From Candidatus Rifleibacteriota bacterium (GTDB lineage Bacteria; Muiribacteriota; Ozemobacteria; Ozemobacterales; Ozemobacteraceae): a DNA stretch of 64,000 bases. Positions 47,694 through 56,471 of the stretch are shown piece after piece. Numbering within the stretch: position 1 is the first letter of the stretch; each line of letters starts with the position of its first letter. The position numbers and the translations under genes were made by a program. Where the stretch lies: contig JANJUX010000007.1 in the NCBI GenBank assembly GCA_024710355.1, positions 62,001-126,000 on the forward strand, in the 5' to 3' direction. A model generated the notes under the pieces. That model searched no databases and was not told the DNA's origin. It was given only the letters and a program-made list of their open reading frames with translations.

Positions 47694-49745
47694 ATGACTG
47701 AAACTGTTACCAATCCAATTGCCGCGGTGAAGAAGCAGCTCAAGGAACTGGCCGCCCGGCCGTTCAAGGCAACCTACAAAGTTCCGGCTCTCTGGGTCGA
47801 AACCGGCTGCCAGCCCGAAGATGGCAAAGCTGCAGTGGCAGTTCATCCTGGCGAATTCTATCTCAAACACATCGAAGCGATCGAAAAGCATGCCCGCAAT
47901 GACATCGATCCTCTGAAATCATTGAATCAGCAGTTGCCCGGTGGCGACGGCGGCAACTGGGTCAATCGTGAAGCCATCTACAATATCTTCGTGCGGCTCA
48001 CTGCCGCCTATGACCATAATGGTGACGGCAAACTCGGTGGTGGCAAAAATGATCTGACCCTGAATGCAGATGGTATGCGTGAATCGGGTACCTTTCTCAA
48101 AGCAATCGCCATGCTTGGCTATATCAAGGCTCTCGGCTGCAGCACGATTCATCTGCTGCCGGTAACCGCCATCGGCCACGACGGCAACAAGGGCGAACTT
48201 GGCTCACCCTATGCAATCAGAAACCCCTACAAACTTGAAGAAACCCAGGCTGATCCACTTCTCAGCCTTGGGGTAGAAGACCAGTTCAGAGCCTTTATTC
48301 AGGCCTGTCACATGCTCGGAATCAGAGTCATCTGCGAGTTCGTTTTCAGAACTGCCAGCAAAGATTCTGACTGGATCGCCGAACACCCCGACTGGTTCTA
48401 TTGGATCGACGAAAAAATCGCCGACCGCACCCCCGGCGAAACCGATCTCAAAAAAGCCGCAGCTCACTACGGCAACCCTATTTTTACCGCCGAAGAACTC
48501 AAGGTCATCAATGCGAAAGTAACCGCCGGCGACCTCAACGAACTGCCGCCGCCGCATGCCGATTATCGCAGCTTTTTCAAGCTGCCGCCGGCAGCCGCTT
48601 CGGTCAAATTCAACGAGAAAAAGCAATACCGCGCCGAAGCCACTGACCCCGAAACCGGCAAAAAATGCACAGTGCGTATTCCCGGTGCTTTTGCCGACTG
48701 GCCACCCGATGACAATCAGCCGCCCTGGGGCGATGTAACCTATCTGCGCATGTATAACGACGAAAACCCGCAGAAACCAGAATTCAACTACATCGCTTAC
48801 AATACCATCAGAATGTATGACCGCCGACTGGCTCGGCCAGAACTTGCCAACAAGGCTCTCTGGCAGACCATTGTCGATCTGGTGCCCTTCTATCAGCAGA
48901 GATATGGCATTGACGGCGTTATGGTCGATATGGGGCATGCCGTTCCGGTCAGTCTGATGCAGCAACTGATCAGCCGCGCCCGCATGATCGACCCCGACTT
49001 CGCTCTGCTTTCAGAGAACTTCGAAATCAAGCAGGACAGCGTCGACGCCGGTTACAATGCGGTCGTTGGCTATGCCTGGTGGGTTGAATACCGCCGCGAC
49101 GGCATGTATGACCTGTTGAATCACGTAGGCAACAAGGGGGTGCCGCTTTCGTTCTTCGGGGCTGTCGAGAACCACAATACCCCACGTGCTGCCGGCCGGC
49201 CGGGTGGCGAAGAATACGCCAAATACGCCTTTCTGGTGAATACCATGCTGCCGCGCTCGATCCCGTTCATTCATTCTGGTCAGGAACTCGGCGAAACGAT
49301 TCCGGTCAATACCGGTCTCGACTTTACCAATGCCGATCTCGAAAAACTCAAAGGCACCAAACTGGCTCTCTTCGATCAGTGTGGCTATAAATGGGACGGC
49401 AACCACCCGATGTTCGGCTTCATCAGTCGCGTTCTGCAGCTGCGCCGCGACTTTGCTGGTGCTGTTAACCAGACCGGCAACGATTCTTTCTGCATGGTGC
49501 AGACCGGCCATGCCGACGTGATCGCCTTCATCAGACGCGGTGAAGGCAGGCACCTGATGGTGCTTTTCAACCGTGATCTCGAAAATTCACTCGCCAACGA
49601 AATCAGCCTGGAATGGTGCCTTGCCGGCAGTGTCGGCCAGCTCGAAAATCTGGTTGGTGATGGCAAAGACAGATATTTCAAAGTTAATCATCAGAAGCTG
49701 GCTTATAGCCTGAAGCCGGGCCAGTGTTGCGTCTTTGTCTGGTAA
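47694..49745 (+). CDS. GH13 (alpha-amylase) family protein with altered active site
   Basis: 683 residues from ATG 47694, which has GGAGGT 9 nt upstream. An in-frame ATG at 47658 adds 12 residues and sits on the predicted transcription start. The (beta/alpha)8 barrel shows 'LGCSTIHLLPVTAIG', 'LGIRVICEFVFRTAS', the nucleophile in 'GIDGVMVDMGHAV' (D412) and the acid/base in 'ALLSENFE' (E441). Region IV reads 'VENHNTPR', so the transition-state Asp of the usual 'NHD' is Asn495. A C-terminal beta domain ends the protein. It probably acts on alpha-glucans (hydrolysis or transfer), but the altered residue makes the reaction uncertain. No signal peptide, so cytosolic. The next gene begins 9 nt later. 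Confidence 0.75.
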   Translation: MTETVTNPIAAVKKQLKELAARPFKATYKVPALWVETGCQPEDGKAAVAVHPGEFYLKHIEAIEKHARNDIDPLKSLNQQLPGGDGGNWVNREAIYNIFVRLTAAYDHNGDGKLGGGKNDLTLNADGMRESGTFLKAIAMLGYIKALGCSTIHLLPVTAIGHDGNKGELGSPYAIRNPYKLEETQADPLLSLGVEDQFRAFIQACHMLGIRVICEFVFRTASKDSDWIAEHPDWFYWIDEKIADRTPGETDLKKAAAHYGNPIFTAEELKVINAKVTAGDLNELPPPHADYRSFFKLPPAAASVKFNEKKQYRAEATDPETGKKCTVRIPGAFADWPPDDNQPPWGDVTYLRMYNDENPQKPEFNYIAYNTIRMYDRRLARPELANKALWQTIVDLVPFYQQRYGIDGVMVDMGHAVPVSLMQQLISRARMIDPDFALLSENFEIKQDSVDAGYNAVVGYAWWVEYRRDGMYDLLNHVGNKGVPLSFFGAVENHNTPRAAGRPGGEEYAKYAFLVNTMLPRSIPFIHSGQELGETIPVNTGLDFTNADLEKLKGTKLALFDQCGYKWDGNHPMFGFISRVLQLRRDFAGAVNQTGNDSFCMVQTGHADVIAFIRRGEGRHLMVLFNRDLENSLANEISLEWCLAGSVGQLENLVGDGKDRYFKVNHQKLAYSLKPGQCCVFVW

Positions 49746-49754
49746 AATGCAGCC

Positions 49755-51092
49755 ATGAGCAAACAGCTTGATTTTCTGACCCTTGAGGTCGGCAGCACGA
49801 TCACCAAGGCCAATGGCTTTATAAAGAGCCCTGATCATGCATTGATGCATGTTGCGCAGGGCTTTGCGCCGACTTCGGTGCTGCAGGGCAATGTCGGCAT
49901 CGGCCTGCTCGCCGCCATCGAAAACCTCGAAGAAACCAGCGGCTTCAACACCGATGCCGCCGAGGTGTTTGCCAACAGTTCAGCAGCCGGCGGCCTACGG
50001 GTAACCGTGCATGGTTTGACCTATAACATGACGGCAAGGGCCGCGAAAGAAGCGAGCCTTGGTGCTGGTGCCATTATAAAAATGGTAACTGCGGGCGAAC
50101 TCAGTGAATTCGACCTCGAAGAAATCGAAGAGATCAACCCCAATATGGTTATTCTTGCCGGCGGCGTCGATTTCGGTGCTAAAGAGATCGTTCTCAGCAA
50201 TGCCATCAAGCTTGCCTCACTCGATCTCGGCGTGCCAGTGGTTTACGCCGGCAATGCCGCCTTGAAACGCGCGGTCGAGAATATTTTCCATAAGTCTGGC
50301 ACTGAACTGATGATCGCGCCGAACGTTTTCCCAGATGTCGATGTTTTGAACGTCGACCCGTTGCGCAAGCGCATGCAGGAACTCTTCTCGAAACACATAA
50401 TTCATGCCCCGGGCATGGAACGCCTCGAAAGCCTCACCGACCGGCAGATAATACCGACCCCGGGCGCGGTTCTCAAAGGGGCCGAAATGTTTGCTGAAGT
50501 GGCTGGCGACGTGCTGGTTCTCGATGTTGGCGGCGCAACCACCGATGTTCACTCGGTCACTGAGGGCAGTCGTGAGTTCGCCGACAAGCTTGTCGACCCT
50601 GAGCCGCATGCAAAGCGCACCGTCGAGGGCGACCTCGGCGTTTACGTCAATGCTGCTAACATTATTGAAATGGCCGAAGAAGAAGAGCGCAAAAAGCACG
50701 TCGAAGCGATCAAGGCGATGCCCGCCACTGATTCAGAACGCGAAATGACCCGCTGGCTCTGCCGCAAGGCTGTAGAGACTGCGGTTCGTCGCCATGCCGG
50801 GGTTATTTCTGATCTTTATACTCCTTCTGGCAAGAAGCAGATCGTTAAAGGCAAAGACCTTTCGGCGGTAAACTGGGTGGTCGGCACTGGTGGGGCTCTG
50901 ACCCGCGTTGAAGGCGGCGAAGAAATTCTGCGTTCGGTCTGCACCGGTCCCGGCAAATATCTGCTGCCCAAGCCCTCGGCCCGCATTCTGCTAGATGCAA
51001 ACTACCTTTTCTCGGCTCTCGGCACTATCTGCCACGATTACCCTGACCTGGTCAGGAATACCTTCAAAAAATGGATAGAAAAGAATGATTGA
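49755..51092 (+). CDS. MutL/GlmL-family ATPase (aminomutase accessory type)
   Basis: 445 residues in an actin/hexokinase-like ATPase fold. It opens 'DFLTLEVGSTITKANGF' (phosphate-1 loop) and contains 'VFANSSAAGGLRVTVHGLT', 'VILAGGVDFG', 'VLVLDVGGATTDVHSV' and 'VGTGGALTR'. This is the GlmL/MutL family found beside B12-dependent glutamate mutase and ornithine aminomutase (the 'or-2' gene), thought to reactivate or chaperone them. No mutase subunit is present in this window. Ornithine racemase follows with an 8-nt overlap. Confidence 0.88.
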   Translation: MSKQLDFLTLEVGSTITKANGFIKSPDHALMHVAQGFAPTSVLQGNVGIGLLAAIENLEETSGFNTDAAEVFANSSAAGGLRVTVHGLTYNMTARAAKEASLGAGAIIKMVTAGELSEFDLEEIEEINPNMVILAGGVDFGAKEIVLSNAIKLASLDLGVPVVYAGNAALKRAVENIFHKSGTELMIAPNVFPDVDVLNVDPLRKRMQELFSKHIIHAPGMERLESLTDRQIIPTPGAVLKGAEMFAEVAGDVLVLDVGGATTDVHSVTEGSREFADKLVDPEPHAKRTVEGDLGVYVNAANIIEMAEEEERKKHVEAIKAMPATDSEREMTRWLCRKAVETAVRRHAGVISDLYTPSGKKQIVKGKDLSAVNWVVGTGGALTRVEGGEEILRSVCTGPGKYLLPKPSARILLDANYLFSALGTICHDYPDLVRNTFKKWIEKND

Positions 51093-52194
51093 CTACAAAA
51101 GCATGAAAAGCATCCGTTATCGCACCCCCCGTCTCGAAGTTTACACCGACCGTATTCGCCAGAATACTCAGGCAATTGCCGGTCAGTGCCATAAGGCTGG
51201 TGTCAGTCTCGCCTGTGTCACCAAGGTGACGGCGGCCCACCCGGCAGTTGCTGCCGCCATGGTGGCTGGCGGCGCCGATATGCTTGCCGACAGCCGCATC
51301 GAAAACCTCTGGAAACTGCGCGAAGCAGGTCTGCCGGGTCCGTTCATGCTGTTGCGCCTGCCCCCGGTTTCGCGGGCGGCCGAAGTCGTCGAAGTCGCCG
51401 ATATCAGCCTTAACTCAAGTTTTAAAACGATGCAGGCGCTTGGCGCGGCTGCGGTTTTGCAGAACCGCGTTCACAAGGTCATCATCATGATCGATGTCGG
51501 CGACCTGCGCGAAGGCGTCTGGCCCGATAAGGCCGTGCAGCTGGTCAAGGATGCTTCCTTGATCAAGGGGCTCGAAGTGATCGGCCTTGGCTGCAACCTC
51601 GCGTGCTACGGCGGCGTGATTCCGTCGCCCGAAAATATGAAGCTGCTTGTCGATACCGTGAAAACCTGTCGCCAGGCAACCGGACTGGCTCTGCCGGTGA
51701 TTTGCGGCGGCAACAGCTCGGGGCTGCCGATTATGGCCGAAGGCCGCCTGCCGTCAGATGTGAATCTTTATCGGGTCGGTGAGGCCATAGTTCTGGGGCG
51801 TAATGTTATCGATCGTTCGCCCTGGCAGGGTACCCGTCAGGATACCTTCATCGCCGTGGCTGAAGTTATCGAGGCCGAAACAAAGCCCTCGGTGCCGATC
51901 GGCGATCGTGGTCAGGATGCCTTTGGCGGCAGCCAGGAGTTCGTTGACCGCGGCCTGCGCAAGCGCGTGATCTGCAATATCGGCCGTCAGGATGTCGTTG
52001 TCGATGGTATTACACCGGTAGAAGACGGCATTATAGTTCTTGGTGGCTCCAGCGATCACCTTATTCTCGATGTGACCGATGCTGTGCGCGATATCAAGGT
52101 CGGCGATGAGGTGGCTTTTTACCCGGGTTATGGCGCTCTGCTGGCCCTGTCGACTTCAGAATACGTTCAGAAAGTGGTTATCACAGGTAATTGA
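51085..52194 (+). CDS. orr: Ornithine racemase (alanine-racemase-fold, Orr type)
   Basis: 369 residues. The PLP barrel begins 'TPRLEVYTDRIRQNTQAI', with the PLP lysine in 'GVSLACVTKVTAAHP'. 'GGADMLADSRIENL', 'IIMIDVGDLREGVWP' and 'GGNSSGLPI' match the ornithine racemase of the clostridial D-ornithine pathway (Orr), which sits next to the MutL-like gene there too. It would interconvert L- and D-ornithine. Its stop is followed in 2 nt by the alr start region. The substrate is inferred from family and neighbour. Confidence 0.83.
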   Translation: MIDYKSMKSIRYRTPRLEVYTDRIRQNTQAIAGQCHKAGVSLACVTKVTAAHPAVAAAMVAGGADMLADSRIENLWKLREAGLPGPFMLLRLPPVSRAAEVVEVADISLNSSFKTMQALGAAAVLQNRVHKVIIMIDVGDLREGVWPDKAVQLVKDASLIKGLEVIGLGCNLACYGGVIPSPENMKLLVDTVKTCRQATGLALPVICGGNSSGLPIMAEGRLPSDVNLYRVGEAIVLGRNVIDRSPWQGTRQDTFIAVAEVIEAETKPSVPIGDRGQDAFGGSQEFVDRGLRKRVICNIGRQDVVVDGITPVEDGIIVLGGSSDHLILDVTDAVRDIKVGDEVAFYPGYGALLALSTSEYVQKVVITGN

Positions 52195-52196
52195 CG

Positions 52197-53321
52197 ATGT
52201 TATATCAGACGCATGCCAGAGTTCATTTAAACAATATCCGCAGCAATATCGAAAACATTCGCAAAGCCATTGGCCCTGAGCGAAAGATTCTTATTGCTGT
52301 CAAGGCTGATGGCTACGGGCACGGCGCTGTTGAAGTGTCGCGTATGGCCGAGAATATCGGAGTTGACTGGCTTGGTGTGGCAACCGTACCTGAAGGTATC
52401 GAGCTGCGCCTTGCCGGTATCAGGCTGCCGATTCTCAAGTTCAGCCCCGCTTTTCCTGAAGAAATGGAAGAAGCGGTTAAACATGATCTGGCAATTGCGG
52501 TAATCGAGCGTGAAAATATTGCCATGCTGCAGAAAACTGCGGCGGCAGCCGGCAAAATCTGTGAAGTTCATCTGAAAATCGAGACCGGAATGGGCCGCAT
52601 CGGCGTGGCGGTTGACGAAGCTTTTCAACTAGCTGAGCAGATTGTTAAACATAGCCCGAACCTCAGACTGGGCGGGGCAATGACCCATCTGCCGGTCAGC
52701 GATGAGGGCAGTAAGACCTTTACGCAGCGCCAGATAGATCGTTTTAAAAAGACGGTTGCAGATATCGAAAAACGCCTGAATTACAAGATTCCGCTGGTTC
52801 ACTGTGCCAACAGCGGCGGCGTGCTTGCGCACCCCGAAAGCTGGTGCGACATGGTGCGCCCCGGGATCATGATTTATGGCTTTTACCCGTCCGATGAAAC
52901 GCCGCAGACGATCCTTCTCAAGCCGGGGCTGAGTTTCAAGACCAGGGTTTCATTTGTCAAACTGGTGCCAAAAGGCGGTTCGGTAGGCTACGGACGCACC
53001 TGGATCGCTCCTGAAGATTCATGGATCGCCACTTTTCCGGCCGGTTATGCCGACGGCTTCAACCGCCTTTTTTCAAATAGTGGCAGGGTGCTTGTCAATG
53101 GGCGTTCATACCCGATAGTAGGGCGTGTCTGCATGGACCAGAGCATGTGCAACCTGGGCCCGGCAACCGACGTGAAGGCCGGCGACGAAGTCGTGCTTAT
53201 CGGTGATTCCGGCTGTCAGAGTATTTCTGCCTACGAATGGGCCGAAAAACTCAATACCATAACCTACGAAGTAACATGTCAGATAAACAAAAGGGTGCGC
53301 CGCTTCTACGATGACTATTGA
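52197..53321 (+). CDS. alr: Alanine racemase
   Basis: 374 residues from ATG 52197 (AGGT 8 nt upstream). The PLP lysine is in 'ILIAVKADGYGHGA', the substrate region is 'KIETGMGRIG', and the C-terminal domain supplies 'GYGRTW', 'GYADGFNRL' and 'VGRVCMDQSMCN'. It makes D-alanine for peptidoglycan. Being translated right after ornithine racemase means two racemases of the same fold are co-expressed. Confidence 0.93.
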   Translation: MLYQTHARVHLNNIRSNIENIRKAIGPERKILIAVKADGYGHGAVEVSRMAENIGVDWLGVATVPEGIELRLAGIRLPILKFSPAFPEEMEEAVKHDLAIAVIERENIAMLQKTAAAAGKICEVHLKIETGMGRIGVAVDEAFQLAEQIVKHSPNLRLGGAMTHLPVSDEGSKTFTQRQIDRFKKTVADIEKRLNYKIPLVHCANSGGVLAHPESWCDMVRPGIMIYGFYPSDETPQTILLKPGLSFKTRVSFVKLVPKGGSVGYGRTWIAPEDSWIATFPAGYADGFNRLFSNSGRVLVNGRSYPIVGRVCMDQSMCNLGPATDVKAGDEVVLIGDSGCQSISAYEWAEKLNTITYEVTCQINKRVRRFYDDY

Positions 53322-53340
53322 TGACCGCCAAAAAATTAAC

Positions 53341-53369
53341 TTGAATTGGTTGCGATTAAAGAATAGAAT
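53341..53369 (+). promoter_or_regulatory. Promoter of the 143-residue gene and MBL nuclease
   Basis: TTGAAT (53341-53346) and TAGAAT (53364-53369) are 17 nt apart. The ATG at 53378 is 8 nt downstream and has no ribosome site. Confidence 0.55.
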
Positions 53370-53377
53370 GGCCGCCT

Positions 53378-53809
53378 ATGGCAGTTAAAACCGTTGCACG
53401 CGAACATATCAACGAAATACTCAGTGCGCTGGGCCTGAAAAGCTTTTCACGGCCCTTTGCCGGGCTGATCGACCCGGGCGATTTTGGCACCGTCGCCACC
53501 TACCTGCCGCTTTACCCAGACGAATACAAGCGCCTGCCACCAAAATTGCAGCAGCACGTCTATCTGATCGCACCTGGGCGCTATGGCCTGATCTGCTTTC
53601 TGCCGAGAATTTTTGAAGCTCCCGATGGTGGCAAGGTGACTGAAGTGGCAACAGTCTATAATTCCTGGGGTAAAATGATAAGGGTCGCATACAAAACCGA
53701 CCGAGGGTCAGAATTCGAGACGCAGCACACGATCCGCCAGGATAAACTGCTGGCCTACGCCAAAAATAAGAAACTGCCGATCAGCACTTCCGTAAAAATT
53801 ACTTCCTGA
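53378..53809 (+). CDS. Conserved-looking hypothetical protein, 143 residues
   Basis: 143 residues, soluble, no signal peptide. It has a basic C-terminus ('KLLAYAKNKKLPISTSVKITS') and a central section 'LPPKLQQHVYLIAPGRYGLICFLPRIFEAPDGG'. I do not recognise a domain. Codon use looks like its neighbours, it lies 56 nt after alr and 22 nt before the MBL nuclease gene, and it is preceded by a good promoter, which supports it being real. Confidence 0.65.
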   Translation: MAVKTVAREHINEILSALGLKSFSRPFAGLIDPGDFGTVATYLPLYPDEYKRLPPKLQQHVYLIAPGRYGLICFLPRIFEAPDGGKVTEVATVYNSWGKMIRVAYKTDRGSEFETQHTIRQDKLLAYAKNKKLPISTSVKITS

Positions 53810-53831
53810 GCCCAGTCTGAAAGGAAACCCT

Positions 53832-55448
53832 ATGAAAATTTCGTTTCATGGCGCTGCCGGCTGCGTTACCGGTTCCAATTACCTGATCGAAACCTCGAAT
53901 TGCCGTTTTCTTGTCGACTGCGGCATGTTTCAGGGCAGCAAAACCCTCAGGGAAAACAACTATCGCAACTTTGCATACGACCCGGCCTCGATCGATTTCG
54001 TGCTGGTGACGCATGCCCACATCGATCACACTGGCCTGCTGCCGAAGCTGGTAAAACATGGCTTCATGGGCCCGATTTATGCCACCGAGCCGACCGTCGA
54101 TCTGCTGAAGCATCTGTTGCCTGATTCTGCCAGAATCCAGGAAATAGAAGTTTTGCAGAAGAACCGCCGCAACGAACGCAAGGGTCTCGAAGAGATTCAG
54201 CCGATCTACGACGAAGCGGATGCCGAAAAGGCCATTTCTTTGCTCAAGGGTTTGAGGCGCTACGAAAGTTTTTCACCGGCGAAGGGCTGCCAGGTTACCT
54301 ATCATAATGCCGGCCATGTGCTTGGCTCGGCTTTTATCGAAATCGTGCTCGAAGAGGGTGCTGAAAAGCGCACCATCGTTTTTTCAGGCGACCTTGGCGA
54401 AGACGATCACCCGATCGTCAACGACCCTGACCGCTTTAAATCAGCCGATTTTCTCGTTGTCGAGTCAACTTACGGAAACCGTAACCGCGACAAGGTCAGC
54501 AAAGAAGACCGCTACGCCAGATTGGCAGAAGTTTTTAAAGAGGCCGAAAAGCGCGGTGGCAAGATCATTATTCCGGCTTTCGCGCTCGAGCGCACGCAGG
54601 ATATGCTGCACGACATCCTCATTCTCAAGCAGCGCGGTGCGATTTCGCGAATTCCGGTCGTTGTCGATTCACCGCTTGCCAAAGAAATCACGCAGGTTTT
54701 TGTCAAATACCCCGAACTGTACGATGAAGATGCCCGCGAAGTCATGCGCAGCATGGGTGGGCTTTTCGATCACCCCGATTTTCGCTTCACCAACAGTGTT
54801 GATGAATCAAAGGGGCTCAATCAGCAGAACGATATCGTCATCATGTCGGCCAGCGGCATGTGTGATGCCGGCCGCATCAAGCACCATCTGAAGCACAATC
54901 TCTGGAATCCGGCCAATACCGTGGTTTTTGTCGGCTATCAGGCCGAGGGCACTCTTGGTCGCCTGATTCTCGAAGGCGCCAAAACGGTGCGCATTCATGG
55001 CGAAGAAGTTACGGTCAATGCGAAGATCGAGCAGATATATGGTTACAGTGGTCATGCCGACCAGAATGGCCTCATGAACTGGCTTGCAGCAGTTGAGGAA
55101 GTGCGCCGCGCGGTTTTTGTCGTGCACGGCGAACCTGATGCGGCCGATGATTTTGCCGCTCTGCTGAACGAAAAACGCGGCTTTATGGCGATTGCGCCGC
55201 GCATGAACGAAGAATTCGACCTGCTGACTGCCGAAGCAGTTGCCGCCGGTATTGTTAAGAAGCCTGCTGTGGCAAAATCTGATGCCAAAAAGGCCCAGGC
55301 GGCCAAGCCGGCCGTTACCGTTAAACCCGGTCGCGATTCTTACAACCTTTATGCCGATCTCATGCTCAGATTGGCTGAATTCATGCGCAACAACAAAAGC
55401 GAAGAAGAACGCAGTAAAAAGCTTGCAGCCATGCTTTCTCAGCTTTAA
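53832..55448 (+). CDS. Metallo-beta-lactamase/beta-CASP exonuclease-like hydrolase
   Basis: 538 residues. The MBL core has the metal motif 'THAHIDHTG' (HxHxDH), then 'NAGHVLGSAFIEI' and 'FSGDLGEDD'. The beta-CASP insert includes 'VVESTYGNR' and 'IIPAFALERTQDMLHDI', and the RMMBL-type end has 'YSGHADQNGLMNWL' and 'VVHGEPDAADDFA'. This architecture is shared with CPSF-73-like bacterial RNases. It should cleave RNA. A Lys/Ala-rich linker and short helical tail (about 475-538) extend it. AAAGGA precedes the ATG. Confidence 0.9.
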   Translation: MKISFHGAAGCVTGSNYLIETSNCRFLVDCGMFQGSKTLRENNYRNFAYDPASIDFVLVTHAHIDHTGLLPKLVKHGFMGPIYATEPTVDLLKHLLPDSARIQEIEVLQKNRRNERKGLEEIQPIYDEADAEKAISLLKGLRRYESFSPAKGCQVTYHNAGHVLGSAFIEIVLEEGAEKRTIVFSGDLGEDDHPIVNDPDRFKSADFLVVESTYGNRNRDKVSKEDRYARLAEVFKEAEKRGGKIIIPAFALERTQDMLHDILILKQRGAISRIPVVVDSPLAKEITQVFVKYPELYDEDAREVMRSMGGLFDHPDFRFTNSVDESKGLNQQNDIVIMSASGMCDAGRIKHHLKHNLWNPANTVVFVGYQAEGTLGRLILEGAKTVRIHGEEVTVNAKIEQIYGYSGHADQNGLMNWLAAVEEVRRAVFVVHGEPDAADDFAALLNEKRGFMAIAPRMNEEFDLLTAEAVAAGIVKKPAVAKSDAKKAQAAKPAVTVKPGRDSYNLYADLMLRLAEFMRNNKSEEERSKKLAAMLSQL

Positions 55449-55537
55449 TCAGCCCGCTCTGTGAGTCTCTGTTTTATGCCCGTGATCCTGAAAAGCCTTA
55501 AACCACATCTGATTTCCGGTTCCGGGTGCTTTTTTCA

Positions 55538-56065
55538 ATGAAATCAAGCGCATCTGACAAAGGCTCATCTTCAGTTCTGAAAAATGGCTTCAGCCTTATC
55601 GAACTGGTAACTGTCGTCGCGATTCTTCTCGCCCTGTCATTTTTCGCGATGCCGACCCTCGAAATTGTCTATGTTAAAGCCCGCGAAAAACAGCTGCGCG
55701 AAAGACTTTTCGAAATCAGGCGCGCTATCGACGCCTACGTCAATGCAAGAAAAAATGACGCAAAAAGCCCATACCCACCAACTATTGCGAGTTTGACCGT
55801 GCCAATGGTAGATGACGCCAAACCCGGTGCAAATACTGGTCCGTTTGTTTCTAACGAATCACTTGGTAACCCGTTCAAAGACAAGGGAGATGTTTTTTTA
55901 TGGGAAATCCGGCTGGACTGTGACCCGCCCGGAACTTGGCGACTTGCAACTCAGGCAAACGAAATTTTGCAGGCTGGTAATGGAGTGTATGACATAAGGT
56001 TCCCTGAAGCCGGGGTTGATGGCTGGAAGAAGGCAATCGATGACACAGAATATTATAAATGGTAA
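55538..56065 (+). CDS. Type IV pilin-like (pseudopilin) protein
   Basis: 175 residues from ATG 55538. A short basic leader (about 16 residues) ends with Gly, followed by 'FSLIELVTVVAILLALSFFAM', the class III prepilin signal with Glu at +5. The rest is a pseudopilin globular part ('PFKDKGDVFLWEIRL'). It would be processed by a prepilin peptidase and assemble in a pilus or type II secretion pseudopilus. The next pseudopilin overlaps it by 26 nt. No assembly ATPase or secretin is nearby. Confidence 0.8.
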   Translation: MKSSASDKGSSSVLKNGFSLIELVTVVAILLALSFFAMPTLEIVYVKAREKQLRERLFEIRRAIDAYVNARKNDAKSPYPPTIASLTVPMVDDAKPGANTGPFVSNESLGNPFKDKGDVFLWEIRLDCDPPGTWRLATQANEILQAGNGVYDIRFPEAGVDGWKKAIDDTEYYKW

Positions 56066-56444
56066 AAAAAGCGGTTTCACCCTGCTTGAACTTTTGCTGG
56101 TAATCGGTATTATCGCTGCTCTGGTCGGGCTGGCTGTGCCTTATTACCAGGATTACGTCGGCCAGAGCAAAAATTCTATTATGCAGGCAAATTTGCATCT
56201 GCTGAAAAAAACTCTCATGGAATTCAAGGCGGACACCGGTGATTTTCCAGCAACAAACGATTTGAAGACAAAACTAGTCCCTAGATATCTGATGGCTTTG
56301 CCAGAAGACCCGGAAGCCGGTTCTTTGGCTGACTGGGGATATAAATGCGACGCAGCATCCTGCAGCTTTGACGGGAAATATAAGGCGTTTTTTCCTGATT
56401 CTGAGGTCGTGGGCGGCCGGCCGATTATCAGGAAGAACCTTTAA
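56040..56444 (+). CDS. Second type IV pilin-like (pseudopilin) protein
   Basis: 134 residues from ATG 56040, which has GGAAGAAGG upstream inside the previous gene. The leader ends 'KKSG', followed by 'FTLLELLLVIGIIAALVGLAV' (Glu at +5). The mature part 'QANLHLLKKTLMEFKADTGDFPAT' and 'PRYLMALPEDP' follows the GspG/PulG pattern of major pseudopilins. It forms a pair with the gene before it. Confidence 0.85.
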   Translation: MTQNIINGKKSGFTLLELLLVIGIIAALVGLAVPYYQDYVGQSKNSIMQANLHLLKKTLMEFKADTGDFPATNDLKTKLVPRYLMALPEDPEAGSLADWGYKCDAASCSFDGKYKAFFPDSEVVGGRPIIRKNL

Positions 56445-56471
56445 GGGTCTGTTAAAAGTTATCGAAAAAAA

